A stretch of DNA of 64,000 bases, taken from assembly GCF_000237925.1 (NCBI RefSeq), contig NC_031497.1, positions 16,728,770 to 16,792,769 of the forward strand, given 5' to 3'. Positions 49,380 to 62,000 of the stretch are shown piece after piece. The position numbers and the translations under genes are program-made. Every line of letters begins with the position of its first letter. The first letter of the stretch is position 1. The stretch is from Schistosoma mansoni. Taxonomy: Eukaryota; Platyhelminthes; Trematoda; Strigeidida; Schistosomatidae. Under the pieces are notes generated by a model. That model did no database searches. It was not told the DNA's origin and saw nothing but the letters and a program-made list of their open reading frames with translations.

Positions 49380-50560
49380 GTCTCTGATGTGTGACGGTCT
49401 ACGTGACCACTTGCTATCCAAAACTTCTTTCCACCCTGACAGCACCGTTTCAAGATGGGCCACTTCTGTATATTCAACCTGCTGACCGCGTTAGACAGAT
49501 GGAGAACCATCCTTGATCGCAGGTGGGGTGCTGATGTCATATATCTTGACTTCTCGAAATGCTTAAGTGTGGTCAGTCGTGCATCTCCCATTAATAAGCT
49601 CAAATAGTTAGGTAACAAGTAGCCATTAGCAGACTTTTACATCTGATCTAATTTATAAACTTATAATGGTTAGGGTGATCTTAACGTTTTTCAGGCTACA
49701 CAATGTTTCGGTGGGGTCTCTCATGATTCAGGACTAGGAATTCCTCACTTCTTAATATATATAAATGACCTTCCTCGGCAAGTATCTTCCTAGTTGTTAC
49801 TTGGGGCAGCCTATTTGAAACTTCGTGGAGAAGTTTGCAGTCAAGATGATAAACTGGCACTTCAGAAGGATCTGATTCGACTTCAAGAGTGGGAGGAGAA
49901 CAACGAATTTACTGTGAACACTTCAAAGTGTAAAGTAGTCCATCTGAGACAAGTTGCAGACTACTCACAAAACTTAGGTAACTTCCCTTTAGGGGTACCC
50001 CAAATTGAAAAAAAGATCTAGGAGTTTTGACACCCCATGATCTAAAGCCTTACACCAACTGCGACAAAAATGCCTTCTGACCAAAACCTTACATCGGTAA
50101 CACTGACGCTCATCTTTGGCCAGTTTGGATGTAGAAAGTGCCACTTAATCTTCAACAGTTTTATGTGACCCCATTTACAGCATGGAAATATAGTGTTTTC
50201 CCTTTACTCTAAATCGATAAGAGTACACTTGGACGTATGCAGAGGCCAGCCACAAAATCCGTTCGTGGACTCACATTCAAACCTTATAAAGAACCCTCAG
50301 ATCACTGAGTCTTTTCCTGTCAGAGTATAGGCGTCTCAGAGGTGACATACAGAATCCTCAACGCTCCTGAAATTCTCCTAAAATATCTACTTAAGCATAG
50401 TCCCAACAAAAACCTTACGGGTAACACCCAGAAATTAGAGACAACGCAGCAGAATGGACTGTGGGCATACTTTTTACTCTCCATAAGCAGTCAAATTCTA
50501 GAATCCTCTGCCAGCTAAAGTGGTTTAGGGGACTTTCCAGGTGTCCAATATCTGCCCCGG
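49380..50560 (+). mobile_element. CR1-like LINE fragment, decayed
   Basis: Broken frames give DVIYLDFSK, then FLIYINDLPRQVSS, then LIRLQEWEENNEFTVNTSKC KVVHLRQVA, then QRPATKSVRGL and ILLKYLLKHSPNKNL. These are, in order, the palm A and thumb/connection blocks of CR1-type reverse transcriptases. Several stops and frameshifts are present. Different copy, and probably different subfamily, from the piece at 39112-39573. Confidence 0.75.
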
Positions 50561-52426
50561 CAGAAATATATTACTTAAAACCTGACATATTCTTTGGGAT
50601 TAGGGATAGTATTTACCTATAGTTTCCCTTTATTTTTCTTTTTGTCGTTAAATATACCTAGGTTTCTAAATGAAGGCATTGTTGATCTGCTGCAGCTAGA
50701 TAAGGAAGCCCGTTAAGTTAAAGCTTCTTTTATTCCGTCCAGACACATTTGACCTATTTTCAAAGTGAAACATTTTGGATTTGGCGTTACGGTATGATTT
50801 GCTGCACTACTGCGGTACGAAGTACGTTGTAATCGTCAGTTTTTGATTTTGTTTGTGGACTTTGGTCATATCATACTTGTCTCACAGGCTGCAGGTCTAA
50901 TAAATAAGATGTACATTTAATGCAACTTTCGATTTTCAGGATTTCATAGAGAATTTCAGTGTCCTAAGGAAATACTTGGTATCTCTGATAAGTCAGTAAA
51001 TGGAACTGTTACATAATTTCTTGTCGTTTAATTTTGCTCGTCTGATTGCAGTCAGAAATAGTCTATTTCAGTACAGTTTAGGCTCCAAGTTTGTGCGAAT
51101 TTCAGGGGAACCGTCACTGTGAGCCCAATGACAACTTAATATTCATATTTTGACAAAATTTCTCCCCTTTTGGGAAAATTTTGGGGAAGCTGTAATAGGG
51201 GAGGTCTGAGCACATGACACAAAAACCCCAAACTTCCCAGATCTGGGGAAAACTCAAAGCCTTGTAGAAATGCATCTATATTCATAGTTAAAACCTCTGA
51301 AATTTCCCCACAGTTTTGGGTTTTCCCCAGTATGTTCTCAGAATTTTCGACAACTTTGGGGAGATTCATTGACGTTTAGTGATCAAACCTCAATTTTCCG
51401 CATTAAGTGGACTTTTTGCACAATTTCCGGTTTTCCCCAATACCTTATTCGGGAAAAACCCCTACTGTACAGAAAAGCCTACCAACTGAATAATAAGTAC
51501 CCACAATTTGCTAAGTACCTATCCAATTTCTTCCTTCAGTTAATTTCGTGAAATGAACGCAGTTTCAAAGCAATTAGACCACGGCAACAAGAACCGGTCT
51601 GTCGCGATAAATAAGTATTGCCGTAGTTAAGAGACTAATGCATTATAAATGAAATTGTTTATTGAAGTTTAATAAGCGTACAAATAAATTGTCCGTTTAT
51701 AGTTAACCTCTTCGAATTCTGACAAAACTGTTATTGCGTTTCTTTTTGGTACATCAGGTTAATGTTGAACTGTCGTTCAGTGTTCTACAGTACTCTTCTG
51801 CATTACAAACGCAGTATCAAAACAGCCAAATTGCTAAACAAACGAATGCCCTATGTCATAGCGATCACCAAATATATGAATCCGTAATGCCGTGTGAAAG
51901 GTTGATTGCGTACCAGTGGTAATAACAATAATGTCTGCTGAACTAAAAGCTTACAGTAAGGTCTGTGAGCACTTGCGAAACCAGCTGAAAACACGATAAA
52001 CAGGAAATTAATACTTCACTGTAAATGTTTACTAGAAACCAATATAAAATCAAAAACAGATATTCAATTACAGATCGAAAGTGCATTTAGCTCACCCTTT
52101 CTTTGGATCGTCATCCACGCTTATTGACTTTATCTCTTGCGGCGTGTAAGGAAGCCTAGCTTGCAACATCCATGGTTTGTGTTATTTCTTTCTCTGGTCA
52201 GGTTGCAATTCGAAACCGCGGACACAGAACATCTATGAATATACTAAGACTGTGATGTGGACTTATTTTGAATCGTTCTGTAAGACCCGTAATTACTTAT
52301 ACCTATTCTACTTTTAATCCAACGTAAGGTATAGGTAATTGTTAGTCCCGGCGTCAGTACATGAGCTAGACATGCTTTGGTCGACTTCTGAAGATCACCA
52401 CATACGATTTCGGACAATCTGATAAT
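50561..52426. other. Intergenic with a GGGGAAA/TTTCCCC-rich cluster
   Basis: Between about 51150 and 51470 GGGGA-type and TCCCC-type runs recur at least eight times on both strands, which stands out from the AT-rich background. No coding homology. The rest is unresolved. Confidence 0.45.
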
Positions 52427-52928
52427 CCCCAAATGCCCTGGTACGACCGAGTGGCGAGGGCTCGCCCTCTCTCGAAATGCTCTCACACGGCCACGTGTAT
52501 ATAGCCTCTGTCAGGGAAGTCCTACTCACTGCCTTCTCGTGGAATTACTGTTGTTTACGAAATTGAGAGGACGAAAAGCGAATGTCCGGCGCTTTAACAG
52601 AGTTGGTGGATGTGGAGTGTCCACCTAGGGGAGTTAGAAAACCCTGATTCCAAACCAATGGTGCACATGGACTCCGGGGGCCTGAGGGAACAAACGGCGT
52701 ATGAACCAATCGTCGGTCACCGGCTACCATGGGACTGCATCTCTTCACGATGCTCCACTACCTTGTGGATCATACATTTAGGTAGAAGGCTCCGAGTGTG
52801 GCCCCTTAAGAAAACCACCTGTTTCGGTCTGAGCAACCGTTCAGTATCATAGCCCTCACACAATTAAAAGAAATGACAATTTTTGTGTGGCGCATATATA
52901 TGTAGTGTCCCTTTGTACCAATATTTAT
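52427..52928 (-). repeat. R repeat, copy 3
   Basis: Minus-orientation copy, almost identical to copy 2 (31964-32460) over about 400 bp. Head-to-head with copy 4, separated by 29 bp of A/T. Confidence 0.85.
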
Positions 52929-52957
52929 ATTAAAATAATAATAATTATTATTTAAGC

Positions 52958-53458
52958 ATAAATATTTGTACAAGGAAGCACCAGATACATGTGCTTCGCA
53001 CAAATCTCATTCGATTTGTGTAAGGGCTGTGATACTGCCCAGGTGCCCAAACTGAAGCAGGTGGTTTTCCTAGGGGGCCAAACCCGAAGCCTTCGACCTA
53101 AAGATCTGATCCACAAGGCAGTGGAGCATCGTGAGGAGATGCAGTCCCATGGTAGCCGGTGACCGACTATTGATTCATACTCCATTTGTTCCCTCAGGAT
53201 ACTTGAACCCATGTGTACCATTGGTTTGGAATCGGGGTTTTCCAACTCCCCTAGGTGGACTCGCAGTGTCCACCAACCCGATTAAAGCGCCGGACATTCG
53301 CTTTTCGTCCTCTCAATTTCGTAAACAACAGTCATGCCACGAGAGGGCAGTGAGTAGGACTTCCCTGACAGAGGCTATATACGCGTGGCCATGTGAGAGC
53401 ATTTGGAGAGGGAGAGCGGACTCTCCCCACTCTCGGCCGAACCAGGGCATTTGGGGGC
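52958..53458 (+). repeat. R repeat, copy 4
   Basis: Plus-orientation copy, more diverged than copies 2 and 3. Together with copy 3 it makes an inverted repeat with arms of about 500 bp around the 29-bp spacer at 52929-52957. Confidence 0.85.
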
Positions 53459-53484
53459 ATGTTACAATGTTAAAATAAATATAT

Positions 53485-53805
53485 TTAAATAATAAATAAC
53501 GAACTGGTCACGGAACGTTTGTTTCTCTAAAGCAGCTTCAACAGTACGCATTTCCTCAGGCATTTTCAATGGGAATCCTCAACTCGAACTGTCGCTGTAC
53601 CTGTCCTTCACACCCATGCATGAACTTCCGATATAAGCAGCCAGTTTGTCCATCTTGCTAGACAGTTCAGTGACTGCTTTCAGAATCCTTTACAATGTTT
53701 TTCTGTCATCATTGTGCAGCCTTTTGCTATCACTTTTACAATTACTCCAACTTAAGGGTTACTAACTGCCGTTGAAGTAGATGAAAGCGGTGATGACAAC
53801 ACCTG
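53485..53805 (-). pseudogene. Decayed DUF4806-like gene fragment
   Basis: On the minus strand a Ser/Thr-rich linker (VLSSPLSSTSTAV) is followed by RILKAVTELSSKMDKLAAYI, then FPLKMPEEMRTVEAALEKQT and FRDQFV. The last part resembles the start of DUF4806 (FPLKT.EE...E..L.....F...LV). At least two in-frame stops and one frameshift interrupt it. The homology ends where the R copy 4 begins, so the rest of the domain is lost. Resemblance is by eye only. Confidence 0.5.
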
Positions 53806-55353
53806 TTTTTGAGGAACTACTTTATGAGCATGTACTCAATAGACACTTACTGAGCTATTGGGGAAAAGTTCCCAGTCAGTTGGATTGTTGGCACAAAGGT
53901 GGCTTAAAATAATGCGTGCTCATGGTGGTTAACTAATAGTTAACAACTAAACTTTGGTTTGCTAACCTGCAACACAAGTTTCAAATCTTCTACGTAGTCG
54001 TATTGGTTTATTATGTGTCCTGTTTGTGATTATGGTTTATTAATTTACACACAGCTCTCCTTGTAGACTGTTTTATACTGCCTGTTATTTAAGCGTATTA
54101 TTTGGTATTTAAAGCGTGGCTACGTAAAATGACAATTTCTTCCTCAAGTTATTTATTTGTTAGTTTATATTTCATGTTTTTGTACTTGGCAGTATTTCAA
54201 CTTGATAGGTCCCTGACCAGGCCACCAATGCATCTCATATTATTTGTATGCAAATATCTCTTCTGTGCATTATTATTCATCAACTAACTGTTGGAGGTCT
54301 GCTTAAGGGAGTCTTAGTACGGTTATATTATAACCAGTGTTTGAGCCTTGCTACTTTTGTCAACTGTGGTTGGCAAACTACTACAATATTATAAGGACTA
54401 TGTTTTGCGAAGACTTACACCTGGATATTCTGAGCACCTGTTGCACTGCTTTCCTACAATATCGTCGTCCTAGGTAGTCGTTGAAAATCACAATGAAGAC
54501 TTCAATGAAACTGGTTAAATTTAGCAATTATCGAATTAAATTTACTTCATCCGACTGAAATTAACTTGGGTGTGGTTGAGTTGACTCAGAAGTGTGAATT
54601 ATCGTGTACTGACCATAAATGCTCATAATTCAAACTGTCATCATTTGCTCTTCTCAAAAAGTGTTTTTGTTATGTTGCCAAATAAAGTATACCGCGTTAT
54701 TAGGGGGGGTTATAGTATAGACGCAGCCATAGTTGGTAGCTGCGAATCACTCATTGGCTAGTGTTCTTAGGCTCTTACAATAGTAAGTAATCTATTTACC
54801 TATTTTGATTTTTAATGTGTTTGACTTTGAGTCTTATTATAAGGGTTAGTGTCACTTTCCCAAGTGGAGTTGAAATACATTCAGTCAGTTCTGTCTCATG
54901 AATGGTAAACTGTGTTTGCTGTACATTAGTACTTGCGTGGGTGCTACGTCTTTTAAATATACTTTCTTGGATTTTCATTGGTTTGAACATTTCATATCTT
55001 TCTGGTGCTCATAATTCTCCACTCATTTTCTGTTTTATTCTAAAATTACACAGAAACTTTTGTTTCTAGATTTGGAATCAATCCTATGAAAATTTAGGAT
55101 AACAACATTTCCTGAAATGCTCTTTATATCTTTTAGGGTGGTCTGCTTGTAAGCTTGTATAAACAAAACCACCATGATAAACCATTCAGCTATACTTCTG
55201 TTATGTTGTACTGATAGAAACTCTTGTACGTGACATCCAAGTGTTGTTTACTGAAAAACAAAAATGTCATACAGTGCTTTCTGTGTGATATCTAAGTTTT
55301 GATGTTGCTTCTGAGCATGAAATAACGCTGGATAAATTCTGTACATGGGAATG
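53806..55353. other. Intergenic between head-to-head genes
   Basis: Mostly unrecognised. Holds the low-confidence candidate first exon of TUBGCP6 at 54800-54990 (minus). Confidence 0.4.
54800..54990 (-). CDS. Candidate first coding exon of TUBGCP6 (speculative)
   Basis: ATG at 54990-54988 opens 63 codons (MFKPMKIQESIFKRRSTHAS..) ending at an AG|gtaaat donor. The phase is the one required by the 34339 exon (two bases left over). Only the phase and donor support it; a third of random candidates would fit. If true, the first intron is about 20 kb and filled with transposons. Confidence 0.2.
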
Positions 55354-55677
55354 TGTTAAGTCGGCTTACAGTAAACTTTATCAGAGCCTCCAGAGGCTCG
55401 TAAAGAGCCCAACCAATCAGCGATTAGTTAGAAGCTATGCTACTAAAATAACGAGGTCCTGATTGGCTGTTTAACATACTGCTACTATGGAGTCCCAAGG
55501 TCTTTTAATTACTATAAAACCCCCGTTTTTCTGTACATAAATGAACCTTGTAGTAAAGCACTTCTCTCATACTCGTGTCTTCTCTCTGGTCTTCAAGTCG
55601 GTGTATAGTTCTAGCTCGGGGATACGGAACTAGCTTAGGGGAGCAAATATAGCGTTCACAATCGGCCAGACGTAACA
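55354..55677 (+). mobile_element. Solo LTR, 324 bp, with 5-bp target-site duplication
   Basis: Starts TGTTAAGTCGG and ends CAGACGTAACA (TGTTA/TAACA inverted ends). It is flanked by GAATG on both sides (55349-55353, 55678-55682). Inside are CCAAT boxes (near 55410 and, inverted, 55460) and a TATA-like CTATAAAAC near 55511. Different family from the LTRs at 41474/47628. No internal coding part: a recombination remnant. It ends 285 bp before the TGFBRAP1 start codon. Confidence 0.85.
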
Positions 55678-55961
55678 GAATGGAATTTCAAATGGTCCAT
55701 ATGAGCCTATTGTAGGCGTGAAATTCGCGATATTCCTTCCTTCAATTTCGTTTTCATTTTTATCCATTTTCTGTGATATTATTTTTCACTATTTTCAGTG
55801 TGGCAATTAATGTGGGGTTTCACAATGTCCTTTTGTCTGATTGTAAAATGTTATATGAATGTTATCACTGTATAAGTGCGTCCATGTAGTTGCTTCAAAC
55901 ACGTTTATTTCATGTCATTTTCAGACACTGACGTTTTTGCATTCAACAATTATCCTACCTA

Positions 55962-56063
55962 ATGATGAATGATTATGTCAATAATATTGAACCAGAGAAC
56001 ACAAAGTATTCGTTATTTCAGTCACATTCAAGATCATGTACTGCTATGGAAACCGAAGTGGAG
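55962..56063 (+). CDS. TGFBRAP1 first exon
   Basis: Two ATGs in a row at 55962 and 55965 open 34 codons ending at GAG|gtattg. The following intron is 41 nt. Similarity to other N-termini is weak (YSLFQSHSRS..), so the start is supported mainly by phase and by the next exon. Confidence 0.75.
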
Positions 56064-59000
56064 GTATTGTTGTGACAAATGCGTTATCTTATATGCCTTC
56101 ATAGATAACAGCCATGTGTTCATTTTCAGACTTTCTGTTTATTGGAACAAGCAAGGGGTATGTTGTTCAGTATGGTTGTTTTCTATCATAACTAAAGTTT
56201 AGTATCCCAGTTAATTATTCAAGAGTTGTATGACGATAAAACATCATTTTGTTTCAGTAATGTTCTATCAAGGAGAATATTTGTAAATCTCTGATTTGTT
56301 TTTATGTTATAACCTAATCAGACCAAACCAATTTCAAGGCTTGAAACTTCTTCCAAAAAAACTACAGTTTCTATTTTCAGTGATGAAAATCTTATCTTAT
56401 GTAACGCTGAAAAGCTTGAGGTATGAAAATAAACTTTGTAAAACCTTTTTTATTGTTTTTAGATCATAAATTTTATTCCATCTTTTAAAGGTGTTTCATC
56501 ATTCCAGTTGTGCTCTTTCGATGATGAGAAAGAGAAGGTATTTTAATCATTTTCAAATTCGAATTAATGGTGTGCATAATTATTACGTTAATTTAGCTGT
56601 GCATAGGATTTAAATCGGGTTTAATCCAACTACATCATATTTTTGTATCGACATGTATGCTTGTTTTTGAGACCAAGTTAACAGAAGTATCACTGTCTCT
56701 TGTAAATTCATACTATTTTTGCTTGATTTAGTGACTCTCTTTAGTGCATCTCACCACAATTTTTATGTGTCGCATCGGACAGTAGTTACATATCAATAAA
56801 TTTACGTACAAACGCTACTACAGAGTTATTACGCTCAGTAAAAGAACCAGTACGAAATTACATAGCTTATTTTACTCAGGTTTGTTAGAACGCTAATGTT
56901 TTCTTATAAAAATTCAAAACTTGCAGAATGAATTTATTGTTTCTGGTCCAGGATCATTGGGTATTATTGTCGATGCTAATGGTGTATCTCACCGTGCACC
57001 ACTTCAGTTATCATCAAATATAGTAGAAGTTTTTGTGTGGAAAAATTATTTCTTCACTATTACTGACGAATTTTTTACCATTCACAAGTATGTGTAACTT
57101 TTAAATTTTTATTAATTCTTTATCATCTCATATAATTTATTTGTAAGTCTAAAAATATTTCTGACCACGACCTGCTACAACAATGTTTTAAACCAAGTTT
57201 TATGTTTCGTAGCAGTGTATTCAAGCGGAGTCAATTCTATGATCTTAAAATAAATACATGTAAATAACAAAATATTCAATTATCGGAACCAGAACAAATG
57301 AGCGGAATAACTTTAAGAGTAAGGAACATCTACATGCATAAGCTAAATTCTCGGCTTAATTTTTGTCATTTAAGTGTGCTCCTGTACTAGATTTGCCATT
57401 CCGTTTATCTCCTTGTTATGTAGAACCACTGAGATTGCAGTGGGTGATAAAACTGTGTCAACACAGACTGCTAATCGATGATATATAAGTTTATATCTTC
57501 CATATTCATGTTATCACATGTTCTGAATAACCCTACCATACAGATCATTCCGTTGTCGGACCAGTCTGCATAAACCGTCAAACCATTTTTATTTTCTATG
57601 TTGGTTAAAAATGTATGCGAAGACTTGCAATTATGTTAATTAATAATCCTTTGGAGTCAGTTTTGTTTCTCTGATATTATTGCAACTGAGTGAGACATTA
57701 TTTTACTACTTAGGAACAATCCTATTTCTTATCGATTTCTGTTTTCCAGTACAATACATTCTTTATTATCATCTCAATTTTCTGAGTCATCAGATTCCAG
57801 CAGTAAAATAAAATAAACTGAACAATGGATGCTAGTTCCAATAATCATCGTACTTACCATTGAGGTAGTTGGACATATTGAGTAACTATTTGCTTTTTAT
57901 TACATACCTATAATCAGTAACTTTTAGAAAACCTCTCTGAAGTTGATCACTTATGCTCTTAGAAGCGTTTTTTTGAAATTCCAAGTTCCATGAAACTAAG
58001 GAAAACGCCATATCAATCATACAAAATAAATAGAGTTATAAGATTAACAGTGTTATGTGTTTATAAGATTTAGTTTCTGAACATAAGAATCATGAAAATA
58101 GCTCGTATGCTTTTATCTTTAAATGAAATTATAAACTACTGGCGTAAAATTATGTAAAAGTAGCTTGAATGTATCACTTTTCAATAGAGTGATGGGATAG
58201 TGGTTAACAATCAAGTTTCAAACTTAAACCTACTTCGTCTAATCCGGTTTGGGAAACAAAAAATATTCGTTCTGGAATGAGAAACATACTTTTTAGCCAC
58301 TTTCCTATAAAGGTAGGGATTTACCCAGTCTTGAAAATATATCAAATATAACCGTTGCGCAGGGATCTTTGTTCGATGATGCAATAATTATATCCCATAA
58401 ATCTGCTATACAGACACTAGGGGAACTCATTCATAATTACTTACTTGACCTTACATGATTAGGATGATACATAAACTCATTTGGAGAAAGCACATCGTCA
58501 GATTTCATTTGTAGTTAGATGAAATATAACCTGACAAAGTTTATTGTAAAAGGCATTTTTCTATTGTTTTTACTCAAATAAAGACTGTACGCCTAGAACT
58601 CTATTTTTTTTAATATCTGACAATAAATAATTTGCAGCTGTGGCTTAGTGGTTAAGACATTCAACTTTCAGTCATTAATTCACAGTTTTGAACCCCACTT
58701 CATCTACCTCAGTTTGGAGAACTACATATTGTCCATTTCCCTCACATTTTTTTGTGGATCAAATCCACGTACCTTGTAAATGAGTTAAATTGTTGTTATT
58801 ATTATTAATTATCTTTCTAAGAAATGTTCAACGAAATAAAAATATCTTATTTTTGTATCATTGTAAAATCACTTCATTATCTGAATGCCTTTATATCAAA
58901 TAAAATTTTATGTTTTACTGAGTTACTTGACACTAAGGTTAGAGATGTTATGCCATTCTGATAGGTAATATTTATTGATAAGTTAACTCCTTTGTGGATG

Positions 59001-62000
59001 AACATCTGGTGATGTACAATGAAATACTGGTATTTCTGCCAAAGATTATGAATTCTTTTTGCACATCTTTTCAGTTTTTCAATGACTATTTACGAAATAC
59101 AATTAGGAATATTGCCAATAGAAAATAGAATTATTTTAGATTTGACTGAGGAATTTTTAGAATTTTAATTAATTTCATTAAAACGATATCAGACCGTAGT
59201 CTTTTCCATTTTACGCTTGAAATTGTTGATGAAAATGTAGATGAGACTGTTCTATCAATTATCATAGTATTAGCAACCTTCTCATCCTAATCTCACACTC
59301 CTAAAACTAACATACCTGTCACTCTCCTCTTATTTTAGCATCTTAACACAATCCCAGATACAAACAATAAATCTTCAAAAGCCATCTGTAGCTTGTTTTT
59401 CTGCTGATGCTCATTTGTTATACTTTACTGAAACATCTGACTTTAATACTGATACCGCATCCATCAGAAATATTCAAGTCTTAGGACCAGAACGTTGGGA
59501 TTTGATTGCACGCAGGTTCATCTTAACTGGTTGTCTTAAACAAGCTTTTCATGTACAACAACAGGAACGAAATCGTCTTACTCAAGTCATGCAGTTGCAA
59601 GTTGAGAAATTCAAACATGAACAACAATTATTCGATAGGGTAAATTTATAATTAGACTCAATTTTGTTGTAATATATTGTTAGATAATTCGTGATTTTTC
59701 TTTTTGATACAGTTTTATTATGTTTTCTGGATTTTAAATCTTTTAAACTATGTGTATTATTATTAACATAGTAACTAAAACAACCGTGCTTCACAATATA
59801 TCAATCTATTCAATTCATGGTTATGCGATTAGGTTGACTAATATTCTGGCTAAAATCTGGGAGACGGATGTAATCCCATCCGACTGGTCACAATCACTTA
59901 TTGTCCCAATATATAAAAAGGGGTCAAAATCATCCTGCGATAACCATAGAGGGATTAGTCTGACTAACATAGTATCTAAAATACTAGCCTCAATAATTAT
60001 CAGGCGCCTAACTAAGACTCGTGAACTGCAAACACGAGAAAATCAGGCTGGCTTCAGACCTGGTCGTGGCTGTATCGACGACATATTCACTATTCGTCAG
60101 GTTTTAGAACACAGACATGCTTATCGGCGTCCGACAATGATAGTTCTTCTTGACTTAAAAGCAGCATTTGACTCTGTAGACCGAGAGGCTCTGTGGTATT
60201 GTCTGTCATTGAAAGGCATACCTGAGAAGTACATAAACCATGTGAAGGCTCTTTACTCGAACACTACCAGTCGAGTCAGAGCTAATGGCGAACTGTCATC
60301 TGGTTTTGCAACCTCAAATGGTGTCCGTCAAGGCTGTCCACTAACTCCATTTTTGTTTAACTTCATTATAGACCTACTGCTGGAAATAACGTTCTCGTCA
60401 ACTGAATTTTCGGGCATTGATCTACTTCCAGGAGGTCTACTTATCGGCTTAGAATACACAGATGACATAGTCCTGTTTGGTGAAGACGCTGATAAAATGC
60501 TGAGTCTTTTGGTAGCATAGAGGAACAATGCAAGGATGTTTGGGATGTGTTTTTGCCCCTCTAAATGTAAATTGTTACTCCAGGATCGGCCTGCGTCAAC
60601 ACCTGAACTAAAGATAGGGAGTGAAGTAGTCGAACGCGTCGACAACTTCATTGATCATATATATATACGATTGTACAGCTTGATAATAGATTCGTTGGAA
60701 AGGGATCCCTTCACTGAACTTCGTATTTTTGATTTTTATTGTTTAAATAGGAATTATCTGTCAACAATACAATTTCCTATATTTTACTTTTCCAGAGACG
60801 TCAACGAGTACTTGGACTTTTAGGATTTTATCATTTTGAAAAGGGTGAACTAGATAAAGCAGCTTCCTACTTTGAACAAAGCACAATAGACATACGTGAA
60901 GTGAATTACTTCTCCTTATATTATCCTTTTATTATTATTATGATTATTATTATTGTATTTAAAATGGTCCTTATTTTAGTGTATTGATAATTAGCCTATT
61001 AAGCTGTGATCTGTGGAGTTAATTATATCAGGAATAAAGCACTTATTGTCATTCCGTAAGTAGATCGACTGAAGTCGTGACTAATTGTATACTACCACTG
61101 GATTGCAACTCAGTGGTATAAATGTCACAAACTCAAGTGAAGCAGCTCTTTCATCTCTTCTGTTTTTTCTAGTGTTTTTTTCAGCTAAAATCAGTCCGTA
61201 TTATAGACTCTTCAAATAAATGATGCACTTATTTAGAACGTAACCTACTACGTTTTATTACACATTTAATATTTAGTCTATTACAGTAAACTGTAATGGA
61301 ATATATTCTTTCTGGAGTGGTCGATCAGTAGCGAAGACACTTAAGTCTTAACTGATAGATAGAAGTATGGAAACCTACTCAATCTACTTCGATCTAAACA
61401 AACTAGCACTCACAAATACAGTATAGCCCAAAGCTGAGTAAATAAACTTATTATTGATTAGAAGGTAAATATTACATTGTTTCTTATTTGATCAGAGAGT
61501 TTATCCATCAATTCGATATCAAACAAACATAAACTCGTGTGATCCCTAGCCTCAACATATTATTTAGCACTAGAAGCAATAAGTTGTTTTGAATTTAATC
61601 GGTGAACTTTAACGTCACAGTCTGCATATCCACATTTGTATTCGGTTGTTGAACTCCACTAATCCTTAGTATTATTATCAAAATTCAGATATCATCATAC
61701 TGCAGTTTTTCTGATATTGAGTGGAGTACTTTAGTTTATCAGTACATATCACTTATGATGTTTATTGGGTTATGACACCAATCAAGACTTGTAGACATAG
61801 GTTTGTGAACGGTTGTACATAATTATTAACGCAACTTGCCTCTATTTATATATTACAATTTATTTACTGCTTAGGATGTGAAAATTAAAAAAAACGTTTG
61901 TTTATTTCTTCTTTTCTGTAATCAGATCCTGTTCCGGTATTCCGATCTCTTGCCAAAAGGTTGTTATTTTATGCCTAATTGGTTCTACAAACTGCATCAG

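Noticed and set aside
58633-58700. tRNA gene
   Set aside because: A- and B-box-like sequences are present but the cloverleaf does not close and a SINE body follows; the same holds for the tRNA-like heads at 22125-22195, 26720-26770 and 46560-46610.
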